Assembly: GCF_002733955.1 (NCBI RefSeq)
Contig: NZ_NVXQ01000002.1
Span: 124,001 to 188,000, forward strand
Length of the DNA stretch: 64,000 bases
From: Hoeflea sp.
GTDB lineage: Bacteria > Pseudomonadota > Alphaproteobacteria > Rhizobiales > Rhizobiaceae
Direction of reading: 5' to 3'
This document shows, piece by piece, positions 1 to 8,679 of this stretch (the stretch's first letter is position 1; each line of letters opens with the position of its first letter). Both the position numbers and the translations under genes were made by a program. The notes beneath the pieces are model-generated. The model had not been told where the DNA came from, searched no databases, and was given only the letters and a program-made list of their open reading frames with translations.

Positions 1-237
1 ATCAAGGCCGAATGCGGCGGCGCCTGCGCCTGCGCCACCTGCCATGTCCATGTTGCACCCGAGTGGACCGATCAGCTGCACCCGATCGAAGCCGAGGAAG
101 AAGACATGCTCGACCAGGCCTTTGACGTGCGCGACAATTCCCGGCTGTCCTGCCAGTTGCTGATGAGCGAGGAACTCGACGGCCTGGAAGTCACGCTCGC
201 CCCGGGCACCGAGGCCAAGGACCGTGCCGCCGCCTGA
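1..237 (+). CDS. 2Fe-2S ferredoxin, C-terminal part (5' end outside window)
   Basis: Frame 1 is open from the first base to a TGA at 235-237 and encodes about 78 residues. The peptide has the plant/adrenodoxin-type cluster ligands C-x5-C-x2-C (CGGACACATC), followed about 35 residues later by the fourth cysteine in LSCQLL. The acidic EAEEEDML stretch between them is typical of adrenodoxin-like isc/fdx ferredoxins that donate electrons to P450s or Fe-S assembly. The N-terminus lies outside the window. It is on the same strand as the following LysR gene but separated by about 86 bases, so it is probably not part of the formate dehydrogenase operon. It was missed by the ORF track because it has no start codon here. 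Confidence 0.85.
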   Translation: MKAECGGACACATCHVHVAPEWTDQLHPIEAEEEDMLDQAFDVRDNSRLSCQLLMSEELDGLEVTLAPGTEAKDRAAA

Positions 238-323
238 ACCGGGCCGGGCACGCGAAATTTCGACATTCGGGCGTCGCGCGCGCTGCTTGCGCGAGGTGAC
301 ACGCTCATGCCAGTTTGCGATCC

Positions 324-1220
324 ATGATCGACAAGCTCGAATTTTTCATTGTTCTGGCCCGCGAGCGCCATTTTGGCCGCGCCGCGGAAGCCTGTGGCGT
401 CACCCAGCCGACGCTCTCGGCCTCCCTCAAGCAGCTTGAAGATCAGCTGGGCGTCACCCTGGTGCAGCGCGGCTCGCGGTTTCAGGGCCTGACTCCGGAA
501 GGCCAGCGCGTTCTTGAATGGGCGCGGCGCATTGTCGGCGACACCCGCACGATGCGTGAGGAGATGAAGGCCGCCCGCAAGGGCCTGTCGGGACACGCCC
601 GCATCGCCGTCATCCCCACCGCCACCTATATGGTCACCGACCTCACGGTCGCCTTCACTGAAAAGCATCCGGCTGTCACACTGTCGGTGACTTCCTGCAC
701 CAGTTACGAGGTGCTGTCGCGGCTGGAAAATTTCGAGATTGATGTCGGCATCAGTTATCTCGAAAACGAGCCGACGGGCCGGGTCGCCACCGTCCCGCTC
801 TATGCCGAGCGCTACCAGCTGATCACCTCTGCGGGCCAAGATTACGCCGACCGGACTTCGGTCAGCTGGTCGGAAGTGGCCACCCTCCCGCTGTGCCTGC
901 TGACGCCCGACATGCAGAACCGGCGCATCATCAACCAGCACCTGGCCGAGGCCGGCGCCACGGCCAAGCCGACGCTCGAATCCAACTCGATGATCGTGCT
1001 GTTTTCCCATATCCGCACCGGCCGCTGGGCCTCGATCATGCCGGTCAACCTGGCTGAAACGCTGGGGTTTGGCGATGACATCAAGTCGATCCCGATCGTC
1101 GAACCGGATGCGCATCACGTCGTCGGCATGATTGCCGCGCCGCGCGAGCCGCACACCCCCATTGTCTCGGCCCTGTTGCACGAAGCGCGGGTCTTCGCCC
1201 GCACGCTTGCACAACGATAG
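324..1220 (+). CDS. LysR-family transcriptional regulator, probable fds operon regulator (FdsR-like)
   Basis: A 298-aa LysR-type regulator with an N-terminal winged helix-turn-helix (FGRAAEACGVTQPTLSASLKQLE, about residues 17-39) and a substrate-binding-fold effector domain after residue 90. The ORF track starts at a TTG (315); I prefer the ATG at 324 (MIDKLEFF), which matches the usual LysR N-terminus. It lies directly upstream of fdsG on the same strand, the position of fdsR in other Fds clusters, so it probably senses formate or a related signal and controls the operon. A near-perfect LysR-type box sits across its stop codon. The role in formate control is inferred from position. Confidence 0.85.
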   Translation: MIDKLEFFIVLARERHFGRAAEACGVTQPTLSASLKQLEDQLGVTLVQRGSRFQGLTPEGQRVLEWARRIVGDTRTMREEMKAARKGLSGHARIAVIPTATYMVTDLTVAFTEKHPAVTLSVTSCTSYEVLSRLENFEIDVGISYLENEPTGRVATVPLYAERYQLITSAGQDYADRTSVSWSEVATLPLCLLTPDMQNRRIINQHLAEAGATAKPTLESNSMIVLFSHIRTGRWASIMPVNLAETLGFGDDIKSIPIVEPDAHHVVGMIAAPREPHTPIVSALLHEARVFARTLAQR

Positions 1221-1233
1221 AAGTTTTCTATCG
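1215..1233. promoter_or_regulatory. LysR-type operator candidate (ATAG-N7-CTAT) between fdsR and fdsG
   Basis: CGATAGAAGTTTTCTATCG is an 8-bp inverted repeat with a 3-base centre. It contains the classic T-N11-A LysR core in the form ATAG-N7-CTAT. It overlaps the regulator stop codon (TAG at 1218-1220) and lies about 80 bases upstream of the fdsG start, a typical distance for a LysR activator site. A weak terminator is an alternative, but no T-tract follows. Confidence 0.55.
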
Positions 1234-1313
1234 CACAACGAATATGCTGACTTGATTCAATGCTTTGTTAGGGGCGTAGTGGATATTCTGCCACGTCGTT
1301 GGAGGGTATTGGC

Positions 1314-1793
1314 ATGGAATCACGCAGCATGGACGCCGAAATCGCGTCGCGCACCGAGGCCATTGTCGGACGGTTGAAGCCGCTCGAGGGCCCGTTGCTG
1401 CCGATCCTGCATGATGTGCAGAAGGAATTTGGCTATGTGCCGAAGGCGGCCCTGCCCGTGATCGCCAACGGCCTCAACCTGTCGCGCGCCGAGGTTCATG
1501 GCGTTGTCAGCTTCTACCATGATTACCGCGAGGCGCCTGCGGGCCGTCATGTCATCAAGATGTGCCGCGCCGAAGCCTGCCAGTCGATGGGCGGCGATGA
1601 GCTCGGCGAGCGGCTCCTTGGCCTTCTTGGCGTCGACTGGCACGGGACCAGCGGCGATGGCGCGGTCACGATAGAGCCGGTCTATTGCCTCGGCCTGTGC
1701 GCCTGCGCGCCAGCGGCCATGGTCGATGGCCAGGTGATAAGCAGACTCGACGAGAAGATGGTGACCGAACTGGCCAGGGCGGTGAAGGCATGA
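1314..1793 (+). CDS. fdsG: NAD-dependent formate dehydrogenase gamma subunit
   Basis: A 159-aa NuoE/thioredoxin-like 2Fe-2S subunit of the soluble, molybdenum-dependent formate dehydrogenase. Four cluster cysteines are visible as C84-x4-C89 (CRAEAC) and C125-x3-C129 (CLGLC). With FdsB it passes electrons from the alpha subunit towards FMN and NAD+. The ORF track begins at a TTG (1299); the ATG at 1314 is preceded by GGAGGG eight bases upstream and is the better start. The stop codon overlaps the fdsB ATG (ATGA), so translation is coupled. First gene of the fdsGBACD operon. Confidence 0.93.
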   Translation: MESRSMDAEIASRTEAIVGRLKPLEGPLLPILHDVQKEFGYVPKAALPVIANGLNLSRAEVHGVVSFYHDYREAPAGRHVIKMCRAEACQSMGGDELGERLLGLLGVDWHGTSGDGAVTIEPVYCLGLCACAPAAMVDGQVISRLDEKMVTELARAVKA

Positions 1794-3361
1794 GCGTGAA
1801 GATTTACATTCCCGGTGATTCCGGCGCGGTGGCGCTGGGCGCTGACCGGCTGGCGCTCTCGATGCAGAAAGCGGTTCGAGCACAGAACCTTGATGCGGTG
1901 ATTATCCGCAATGGCTCGCGCGGGCTTTACTGGCTCGAGCCGATGGTCGAAGTCGAAACGGAGACGGGCAGGATTGCCTACGGTCCGGTCCGGGCCTCCG
2001 ACGTCGACGGCCTTCTAGCTGCGGGACTTCTAGAGGGCGGCGACCATCCGCTGCTTCTGGGCGATCCCGAAGCGCTTCCGTTTCTTAAGCGTCAGACACG
2101 GCTTACCTTTGCCCGTTGTGGCATCACCGATCCGCTGTCGCTCGACGATTACCGCAAACATGGCGGCCTGGCAGGCCTGACCAATGCCGTTGCCATGGAG
2201 CCCAAGGCCATCGTCACCCAGGTGACCGAGTCCGGCTTGCGTGGCCGCGGCGGCGCCGGCTTCCCGACCGGCATCAAGTGGAACACCGTGCTGGAGGCGC
2301 AAGCGCCACAGAAATACATCGTCTGCAACGCCGACGAGGGCGATTCGGGTACCTTTGCCGACCGCATGATCATGGAAGGCGATCCGTTCCTGGTGATCGA
2401 AGGCATGATCATCGCTGGCATCGCCACCGGGGCGACCAAGGGCTATGTCTATCTCCGCTCCGAATACCCGCACGCCATCCTGGCGATGAACCGCGCGGTT
2501 GTCATTGCCCGCGAGGCCGGCGTTCTGGGCGCATCCGTGCTCGGCTCCGATCATGCCTTCGATATGGAAATCCGTGTCGGCGCCGGCGCTTATGTCTGCG
2601 GCGAGGAAACGGCACTGCTCGAAAGCCTCGAGGGCCGCCGCGGCGTGGTTCGGGCCAAGCCGCCGCTGCCCGCCCACAAGGGCTTTCTTGGCCGCCCGAC
2701 GGTGATCAACAATGTGATCTCGCTCGCATCGGTGCCGGTCATTATGGACAAGGGCGCGGACTATTACCGCGATTTCGGCATGGGCCGTTCGCGCGGCACC
2801 ATTCCGATCCAGATCGCGGGCAACGTCAAGCATGGCGGGCTGTTCGAAGCAGCCTTCGGCATGACTTTGGGCGAGCTGATTGACGATATCGGCGGCGGGA
2901 CCGCCACCGGACGCCCGGTCAAGGCGGTCCAGGTCGGCGGACCGCTGGGCGCCTATTTTCCGCGCGAACTGTTCGACACGCCATTTGATTACGAGGCCTT
3001 TGCCGGCAAGGACGGCCTGATCGGCCACGCCGGGATCGTGGTGTTCGACGACAGCGCAGACATGCTCAAGCAGGCGCGTTTCGCCTTTGAATTCTGTGCC
3101 GTTGAAAGCTGCGGCAAGTGCACCCCCTGCCGCATCGGCTCGACCCGCGGCGTCGAGGTGGCCGACAAGATCCGCGACGGCATCGAGACCGAGAGCCAGA
3201 TCACGCTGATGACGGATCTGTGCAATACCATGAAATTCGGCTCGCTCTGTGCGCTCGGCGGCTTCACGCCGTATCCGGTGATGAGCGCACTAACGCATTT
3301 TCCCGATGACTTTCGTCCGACCCCGGGCATGAAAAGCCCCATGCCCCAGGCCGCGGAGTAA
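1790..3361 (+). CDS. fdsB: NAD-dependent formate dehydrogenase beta subunit (FMN, 4Fe-4S, NAD site)
   Basis: A 523-aa NuoF-like diaphorase subunit that binds FMN and NAD+ and carries a 4Fe-4S cluster. Recognisable blocks are GLRGRGGAGFPTGIKW (FMN/NAD glycine-rich motif), CNADEGDSGTFADR, GAGAYVCGEETALLESLEG and the cluster motif ESCGKCTPCRIGS with a later cysteine in LCALGG. The ORF track extends upstream to 1685, inside fdsG; the ATG at 1790 overlaps the fdsG stop as ATGA and gives MSVKIYIPGDSG. The longer N-terminus before the FMN domain (about 110 residues) is the thioredoxin-like region normal for FdsB. fdsA starts 5 bases after the stop. Confidence 0.95.
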   Translation: MSVKIYIPGDSGAVALGADRLALSMQKAVRAQNLDAVIIRNGSRGLYWLEPMVEVETETGRIAYGPVRASDVDGLLAAGLLEGGDHPLLLGDPEALPFLKRQTRLTFARCGITDPLSLDDYRKHGGLAGLTNAVAMEPKAIVTQVTESGLRGRGGAGFPTGIKWNTVLEAQAPQKYIVCNADEGDSGTFADRMIMEGDPFLVIEGMIIAGIATGATKGYVYLRSEYPHAILAMNRAVVIAREAGVLGASVLGSDHAFDMEIRVGAGAYVCGEETALLESLEGRRGVVRAKPPLPAHKGFLGRPTVINNVISLASVPVIMDKGADYYRDFGMGRSRGTIPIQIAGNVKHGGLFEAAFGMTLGELIDDIGGGTATGRPVKAVQVGGPLGAYFPRELFDTPFDYEAFAGKDGLIGHAGIVVFDDSADMLKQARFAFEFCAVESCGKCTPCRIGSTRGVEVADKIRDGIETESQITLMTDLCNTMKFGSLCALGGFTPYPVMSALTHFPDDFRPTPGMKSPMPQAAE

Positions 3362-3366
3362 GAACC

Positions 3367-6252
3367 ATGACGCTGATCCAGGAAATCGACTACGGCACCC
3401 CGGCCTCCAAGGCTGAAAAATCCGTTCGCCTCGTCATAGACGGCAACACCATCGAAGTGCCTGAAGGCACCTCGGTGATGCGCGCCTCGATGGAAGCGGG
3501 CATTCAGGTGCCAAAGCTCTGCGCCACCGACATGGTCGATGCCTTCGGCTCCTGCCGTCTCTGCCTGGTCGAGATCGAGGGCCGCAACGGCACGCCCGCC
3601 TCCTGCACCACACCGGTCAGCGAAGGCATGGTGGTCCACACCCAGACCGGGCGGCTGAAAGACATCCGCCGCGGGGTGATGGAGCTTTATATTTCCGACC
3701 ATCCGCTTGACTGCCTGACCTGTGCGGCCAATGGCGATTGCGAGCTGCAGGACATGGCCGGGGCCGTTGGCCTGCGCGACGTCCGCTACGGCTATGACGG
3801 CGAGAACCACGTCAAGGCGCGGCAGAACGGCGAAGCCAATCCGCGCTACATGGCGAAAGACGAGAGCAACCCCTATTTCACCTATGATCCGGCCAAGTGC
3901 ATTGTCTGTTCGCGCTGCGTGCGCGCCTGCGAGGAAGTGCAGGGCACGTTTGCGCTGACGATCGAGGGCAGGGGCTTTGAAAGCCGCGTTTCGCCCGGCA
4001 TGCACGAGAGCTTCATGAATTCCGAATGCGTCTCCTGCGGCGCCTGTGTGCAGGCCTGCCCGACGGCGACGCTACAGGAAAAATCCGTGATCGAGATCGG
4101 CCAGCCCGAGCATTCGGTGGTCACAACTTGCGCCTATTGCGGCGTCGGCTGCTCGTTCAAGGCCGAGATGCGGGGCGAGGAAGTTGTCCGCATGGTGCCG
4201 TGGAAGGACGGTAAGGCCAATCGCGGCCATTCATGCGTCAAGGGCCGCTTTGCCTGGGGCTATGCCACCCACCAGGACCGCATTCTCAACCCGATGGTGC
4301 GCGAAAAGATCACCGATCCCTGGCGCGAAGTGACCTGGGACGAGGCCTTTGCCCATGTCGCCAAGGAAATGCGCCGCATCCAGTTCCAGTACGGCAAGGG
4401 CGCCATCGGCGGCATCACCTCGTCGCGCTGCACCAATGAAGAAACCTTCCTGGTCCAGAAGCTGGTGCGCGCCGGCTTCGGCAACAACAATGTCGACACC
4501 TGCGCCCGCGTCTGCCACTCGCCCACCGGCTACGGCCTCGGCAAGGCGTTCGGCACCTCGGCCGGCACGCAGGACTTTGATTCCGTTGAGCATACCGACG
4601 TGGTCATCGTCATCGGCGCCAACCCGACCGATGGCCACCCGGTGTTCGCCTCGCGGCTAAAAAAACGCCTGCGTGAAGGCGCCAAGCTGATCGTCATCGA
4701 CCCGCGCCGCATCGACCTTGTACGCTCGCCCCATGTCGAGGCCAGCCATCATCTGCCCTTGAAGCCCGGCACCAATGTCGCCGTGCTGACGGCGCTGGCG
4801 CATGTGATTGTCACCGAAGGCCTGTTTGACGAGGCCTTCATTCGCGAGCGCTGCGACTGGTCGGAGTTCGAGGACTGGGCCAGCTTCGTTGCCGAACCCG
4901 CCAATTCGCCAGAAACCACCGAGGCCTACACCGGTGTGCCGGCGGACGAACTGCGCGGCGCAGCAAGGCTTTATGCGCGGGGCGGCAATGGCGCGATCTA
5001 TTACGGCCTTGGTGTCACCGAACACAGCCAGGGCTCGACCACGGTGATGGCGATTGCCAACCTCGCCATGGCCACCGGCAATATCGGCCGGCCCGGCGTC
5101 GGCGTGAATCCGCTCCGGGGCCAGAACAACGTGCAGGGCGCCTGCGACATGGGCTCGTTCCCGCACGAGCTGCCCGGCTACCGGCACATTTCCGGCTCGG
5201 AAGTCCGCGACGTGTTCGAAAAACTCTGGGGCGTGGAGCTCGATCACGAGCCCGGACTGCGCATTCCCAATATGCTCGATGCGGCTGTCGACGGCACGTT
5301 CCGCGGCATCTACATCCAGGGCGAGGACATCCTGCAGTCCGATCCCGACACCAAGCACGTCAAGGCCGGGCTGGAAGCGATGGAATGCGTCGTCGTCCAT
5401 GACCTGTTCCTCAACGAGACCGCCAATTACGCCCATGTCTTCCTGCCCGGCTCGACCTTCCTCGAAAAGGACGGCACCTTCACCAATGCCGAACGCCGCA
5501 TCAACCGCGTGCGCAAGGTGATGAGCCCGAAGAACGGCCTGGCCGACTGGGAGGTCACGCTCAAGCTGGCGCAAGCCATGGGGCTGGACTGGAATTACAA
5601 TCATCCGTCTGAAATCATGGATGAAATCGCCGCTACTACACCGAGCTTCGCCAAGGTGAGCTACCAGCTGCTGGAAGAAAAAGGCTCGGTGCAATGGCCC
5701 TGCAACGAGGCGAAGCCTGACGGCACGCCGGTCATGCATCTCGACGGTTTCGTGCGCGGCAAGGGCAAGTTCATCCGCACCGAATATGTTGCGACCGACG
5801 AGCGCTCCGGTCCGCGTTTCCCGCTGCTTTTGACCACCGGCCGCATCCTGAGCCAATACAATGTCGGCGCCCAGACACGGCGCACCGACAATGTCGCCTG
5901 GCACGCCGAAGACCGGCTGGAAATCCACCCGCATGACGCAGAGCAGCGCGGCATCCGCGAAGGCGATCTGGTCAAGCTCGCCAGCCGTTCCGGGGAAACA
6001 GCGCTGCGCTCGACCATTACCGAACGCGTCGCGCCCGGCGTGGTCTACACCACCTTCCACCATCCCGGCACCCAGGCCAATGTGATCACCACCGATTACA
6101 CCGACTGGGCCACCAACTGCCCGGAATACAAAGTGACGGCGGTGCAGGTGTCGCCATCCAACGGCCCCACGGTCTGGCAGGAAGAGTATGACGCGCAGGC
6201 CACCCAGTCGCGCCGCATCCTGCCGCTGGATGCGCTGGAACCCGCGGAGTAG
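3367..6252 (+). CDS. fdsA: NAD-dependent formate dehydrogenase alpha subunit (bis-MGD molybdoenzyme)
   Basis: The 961-aa catalytic subunit, which oxidises formate to CO2 at a bis-molybdopterin guanine dinucleotide centre. The N-terminal 2Fe-2S ferredoxin domain has C52, C63, C66 and C80. A NuoG-like His-Cys cluster follows (H112, C116, C119, C125), then two 4Fe-4S motifs (C178-C181-C184-C188 and C221-C224-C227-C231), and another cluster at C255-C258-C262-C290 at the head of the molybdopterin domain. The Mo ligand is a cysteine (C383 followed by H384 in ARVCHSPT), not selenocysteine. Length and domain order match the Rhodobacter/Cupriavidus FdsA family. The ribosome-binding site lies in the short fdsB-fdsA gap. 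Confidence 0.96.
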   Translation: MTLIQEIDYGTPASKAEKSVRLVIDGNTIEVPEGTSVMRASMEAGIQVPKLCATDMVDAFGSCRLCLVEIEGRNGTPASCTTPVSEGMVVHTQTGRLKDIRRGVMELYISDHPLDCLTCAANGDCELQDMAGAVGLRDVRYGYDGENHVKARQNGEANPRYMAKDESNPYFTYDPAKCIVCSRCVRACEEVQGTFALTIEGRGFESRVSPGMHESFMNSECVSCGACVQACPTATLQEKSVIEIGQPEHSVVTTCAYCGVGCSFKAEMRGEEVVRMVPWKDGKANRGHSCVKGRFAWGYATHQDRILNPMVREKITDPWREVTWDEAFAHVAKEMRRIQFQYGKGAIGGITSSRCTNEETFLVQKLVRAGFGNNNVDTCARVCHSPTGYGLGKAFGTSAGTQDFDSVEHTDVVIVIGANPTDGHPVFASRLKKRLREGAKLIVIDPRRIDLVRSPHVEASHHLPLKPGTNVAVLTALAHVIVTEGLFDEAFIRERCDWSEFEDWASFVAEPANSPETTEAYTGVPADELRGAARLYARGGNGAIYYGLGVTEHSQGSTTVMAIANLAMATGNIGRPGVGVNPLRGQNNVQGACDMGSFPHELPGYRHISGSEVRDVFEKLWGVELDHEPGLRIPNMLDAAVDGTFRGIYIQGEDILQSDPDTKHVKAGLEAMECVVVHDLFLNETANYAHVFLPGSTFLEKDGTFTNAERRINRVRKVMSPKNGLADWEVTLKLAQAMGLDWNYNHPSEIMDEIAATTPSFAKVSYQLLEEKGSVQWPCNEAKPDGTPVMHLDGFVRGKGKFIRTEYVATDERSGPRFPLLLTTGRILSQYNVGAQTRRTDNVAWHAEDRLEIHPHDAEQRGIREGDLVKLASRSGETALRSTITERVAPGVVYTTFHHPGTQANVITTDYTDWATNCPEYKVTAVQVSPSNGPTVWQEEYDAQATQSRRILPLDALEPAE

Positions 6253-6285
6253 ACCGGCGATGGCGTTGGCGAAAGGATCAGTCTG

Positions 6286-7116
6286 ATGACCGGTCGCGGT
6301 CCCAGCACGACCAGGGCAAACCGCATCGCGGTGAGGGCAGGGGTGGCCACGCCCGGACACCGCGCCCTGCCTGAAGAAGTGCCGGTGGCGCTGTCCTTTG
6401 GCGGCACCACCCAGGCGGTGATGATGGCGACGCCGGCGGATCTCGAAGATTTCTGCATCGGGTTCGCCTTGTCCGAAGCCATTATCGGCACCGCTGGAGA
6501 CGTGGTTGAACTCGAGATTGTCGAGGTGGATCAGGGCTTTGACGTCCAGATGCGGCTGGGGGGCGCGGTTCAGGGCGCGTTTGCCGCCCGCCGCCGCAAG
6601 ATGGCCGGACCCGTCGGCTGCGGTCTCTGTGGCATCGAATCGATCGACGAGGCGCTCCGTGCGCTGCCGGCGCGCAGCGAGGTCGAGCTGGAATTGAATT
6701 CTGGCGATGTGCGCGAGGCTGTGCGCTCGCTGTCGATGCAGCAGAAGCTGCGGGCCGAGACCGGTGCGGTGCATGCCGCGGGCTTCTATCATCCGGACAA
6801 GGGCATGCTCTGCGTGCGCGAGGATGTCGGCCGCCACAATGCGCTCGACAAGCTGATTGGCGCCATGGCGCGCAGCGGGCTCAATCCAGCCGAGGGCGCG
6901 ATCGTGATCACCAGCCGCGTGTCCGTCGACATGGTGCAAAAGGCGGTGATCGCCGGCACCGGAGTGTTGATCGCGGTCTCCGCACCCACCGCGCTTGCGG
7001 TCCGCACCGCCGAAGCCGCGGGTCTGACGTTGGTGGCAATCGCCCGCGGCGCCGATTTCGAGGTGTTCAGCCGGCCCAACCGGATTTCAAAGGGAGTTGA
7101 AAGCGATGTCGCCTGA
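6286..7116 (+). CDS. fdsC: Formate dehydrogenase accessory sulfurtransferase (FdhD/FdsC)
   Basis: A 276-aa FdhD-family protein. These proteins bind bis-MGD and relay sulfur from a cysteine desulfurase to the molybdenum cofactor before insertion into FdsA. The conserved CxxC is present as C112-G-L-C115, and the family blocks EDFCIGFALSE and DVGRHNALDKLIG are intact. It sits 33 bases after fdsA and overlaps fdsD by 11 bases, consistent with one operon. The first ATG (6286) leaves a basic N-terminus of about 25 residues before the conserved core; another start within it is possible. Confidence 0.94.
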   Translation: MTGRGPSTTRANRIAVRAGVATPGHRALPEEVPVALSFGGTTQAVMMATPADLEDFCIGFALSEAIIGTAGDVVELEIVEVDQGFDVQMRLGGAVQGAFAARRRKMAGPVGCGLCGIESIDEALRALPARSEVELELNSGDVREAVRSLSMQQKLRAETGAVHAAGFYHPDKGMLCVREDVGRHNALDKLIGAMARSGLNPAEGAIVITSRVSVDMVQKAVIAGTGVLIAVSAPTALAVRTAEAAGLTLVAIARGADFEVFSRPNRISKGVESDVA

Positions 7117-7339
7117 CAAGATGCGCTACCAGGCCAACCAGATCGCCACCTTCTTTGCCTCCCAGCCGGAAGACGAGCAGATCGACGGCGTTGCCGATCA
7201 CATCAACAAGTTCTGGGATCCACGCATGCGCTCGCAACTGTTCGAGATCGCGGACCAAAGCACCGAAGGCTTCAAGCCGATGGTTGTGGCGGCACTTGCG
7301 AAGATCAACCGCCCGGAAAAGATCGGCTCTGCCGGCTGA
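7106..7339 (+). CDS. fdsD: Formate dehydrogenase delta subunit (FdsD)
   Basis: A 77-aa small protein beginning MSPDKMRYQANQIATFF, the typical FdsD opening, ending in a region containing KFWDPRMRSQL. FdsD is required for, or stabilises, the active Fds complex and works with FdsC in cofactor insertion. The ORF track starts at a TTG (7097); I choose the ATG at 7106, preceded by GGGAG, which overlaps the last 11 bases of fdsC. It is the last recognisable gene of the formate dehydrogenase operon. The next 150 bases contain only a weak hairpin (7434-7447). Confidence 0.92.
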   Translation: MSPDKMRYQANQIATFFASQPEDEQIDGVADHINKFWDPRMRSQLFEIADQSTEGFKPMVVAALAKINRPEKIGSAG

Positions 7340-7504
7340 GCCCGTACCGTGTGACGAAAGCCACCTGCATCGCCGACGACTTGCACCGGCTGAAGCTGGA
7401 CGACGACTGCTGCGGCTGACTATTGTTTTCAACCCGCCTTCTGGCGGATTATCCGGTGCACAAACCAGCCAACCAGACGCTTATCAATCGGCGCCGTGAC
7501 CTCT

Positions 7505-7987
7505 ATGGTGACGCCCATGGACGCTTTCATCCCACCACTAGAGCCTGATATCGAGTTCGTTAGGCTGCGGAAAACCGAAGAAACCTTTGGCATGACGTTT
7601 GAAATCAAACGCGATGCCATGGCGCAGCACATCATCCCGCGGTGGGGCTGGGATGAAGTTCAGCAGTTGCAAATTCACCGCAATCATTTTGACGCCAAAC
7701 CGTTTTTCCGGATCGACCTTGAAGGCCGCTGTGTCGGAGTTGTCTCGGTCCTTGCCATATCAGATCATGTTCGATTGGGTGAATTCTACCTGCTCGGCGA
7801 TTTCCGCGGCAAGGGGCTGGGGACCCGGATCCTGAGACACTGCCTGTCATGCGCCGATGAAATCGGGCTGCCGGTCAGGCTTGAGTATCTGAAATGGAAC
7901 CCGGTCAGACATCTCTATCTCAGACACGGATTTTCGGTGATCAGTGAAAACGATATTCACTATTTCCTGGAGCGCCCGATCGCCTAG
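7505..7987 (+). CDS. GNAT-family N-acetyltransferase
   Basis: About 160 residues with a GNAT acetyl-CoA fold. The acetyl-CoA pyrophosphate loop appears as LLGDFRGKGLGTRILRHCL (the RGKGLGT motif), followed by the strand LPVRLEYLKWNPVRHLYLRHGFSV and a C-terminal sheet strand. The substrate cannot be read from sequence. ORF-track start 7496 is a GTG; ATG codons at 7505 and 7517 are both reasonable and neither has a strong ribosome-binding site. It stands alone between the fds operon and a convergent thiopurine methyltransferase gene. Confidence 0.8.
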   Translation: MVTPMDAFIPPLEPDIEFVRLRKTEETFGMTFEIKRDAMAQHIIPRWGWDEVQQLQIHRNHFDAKPFFRIDLEGRCVGVVSVLAISDHVRLGEFYLLGDFRGKGLGTRILRHCLSCADEIGLPVRLEYLKWNPVRHLYLRHGFSVISENDIHYFLERPIA

Positions 7988-8030
7988 GTTGCCCGGGACG
8001 TGGCTGACCCGGTTTGACTGCGCCCGTGCA

Positions 8031-8666
8031 TTACAGCGGCGTGAGCAACCAGACGCGTTCCTTCGCTTCCACGCCCTTGAAACCACCCGACACGTCTCCG
8101 ATGCTCAGGGTTGAAACGGTATAGCGTTCTGCATAGTATCGGTTGATTTCGTCAGCCGGGATGGAAAAGGGCGGTCCATAAATCAGCGCCGGGTCGTATT
8201 CAAAGGTAACAAGAAGCTGAGGCGCGTTGCCGGTGATCTCGGCGACATGCGGCGCGTAGCCTGATCGCATATCTTCCGGCAAAGCCACAAGGGCAGCCCG
8301 GTCAAACACGGCATTGACCGGACCGAGCAGGGCAGGGGTGAGGTCGAAGATGTTGCCGACAAAGATGTCGATTTGGTCGGCGCTGTAGCGTTTCAGATTT
8401 CCGAGATCCGACACAGCCGGTTCAACGCCAAGTTCCTCAAACAATTGCTGGATTGCCAGTTCACTGAGCTCCGCCCCGGCCACCCGGTGGCCTTTTGACA
8501 AGAGCCAGCCGATATCGAGCGTCTTGCCGCAGAGCGGCACGAAGACGCGTGCATTATCCGCAAGGGACAGGGCCGGGAAATGCCTGACCAGCAGCGGATT
8601 GGGTTCGCTTTCGTGAAAGCCGATGCGACCGCTTTGCCACCGGTCATGCCAGAAATCATGTTCCAT
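8031..8666 (-). CDS. tpm: Thiopurine S-methyltransferase family protein
   Basis: A 211-aa SAM-dependent methyltransferase of the bacterial TPMT family, opening with MEHDFWHDRWQSGRIGFHESEPNPLL and followed by the SAM motif VFVPLCGKTLDIGWLLSKGHRVAGAELSELA, both hallmarks of this family. Members methylate thiopurines, selenium or tellurium oxyanions; the natural substrate is uncertain. It begins 13 bases after the end of lrgB on the same strand, so it may be cotranscribed with lrgAB. Confidence 0.9.
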   Translation of the reverse strand: MEHDFWHDRWQSGRIGFHESEPNPLLVRHFPALSLADNARVFVPLCGKTLDIGWLLSKGHRVAGAELSELAIQQLFEELGVEPAVSDLGNLKRYSADQIDIFVGNIFDLTPALLGPVNAVFDRAALVALPEDMRSGYAPHVAEITGNAPQLLVTFEYDPALIYGPPFSIPADEINRYYAERYTVSTLSIGDVSGGFKGVEAKERVWLLTPL

Positions 8667-8679
8667 TCAGATCTCTTTC

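Noticed and set aside
4510-4530. Possible selenocysteine (UGA) active site in the formate dehydrogenase
   Set aside because: The Mo ligand codon is TGC (Cys) within ARVCHSPT and no in-frame TGA occurs, so no SECIS element is needed.
4657-6939. A 760-aa minus-strand ORF antisense to fdsA and fdsC
   Set aside because: It is a shadow of GC-rich coding frames: low-complexity His/Arg/Gly-rich sequence, no domain, and it lies opposite two certain genes.
7431-7450. Terminator hairpin CCGCC-TTCT-GGCGG downstream of fdsD
   Set aside because: Only a 5-bp stem with no following T-tract on either strand; too weak to call as a terminator.
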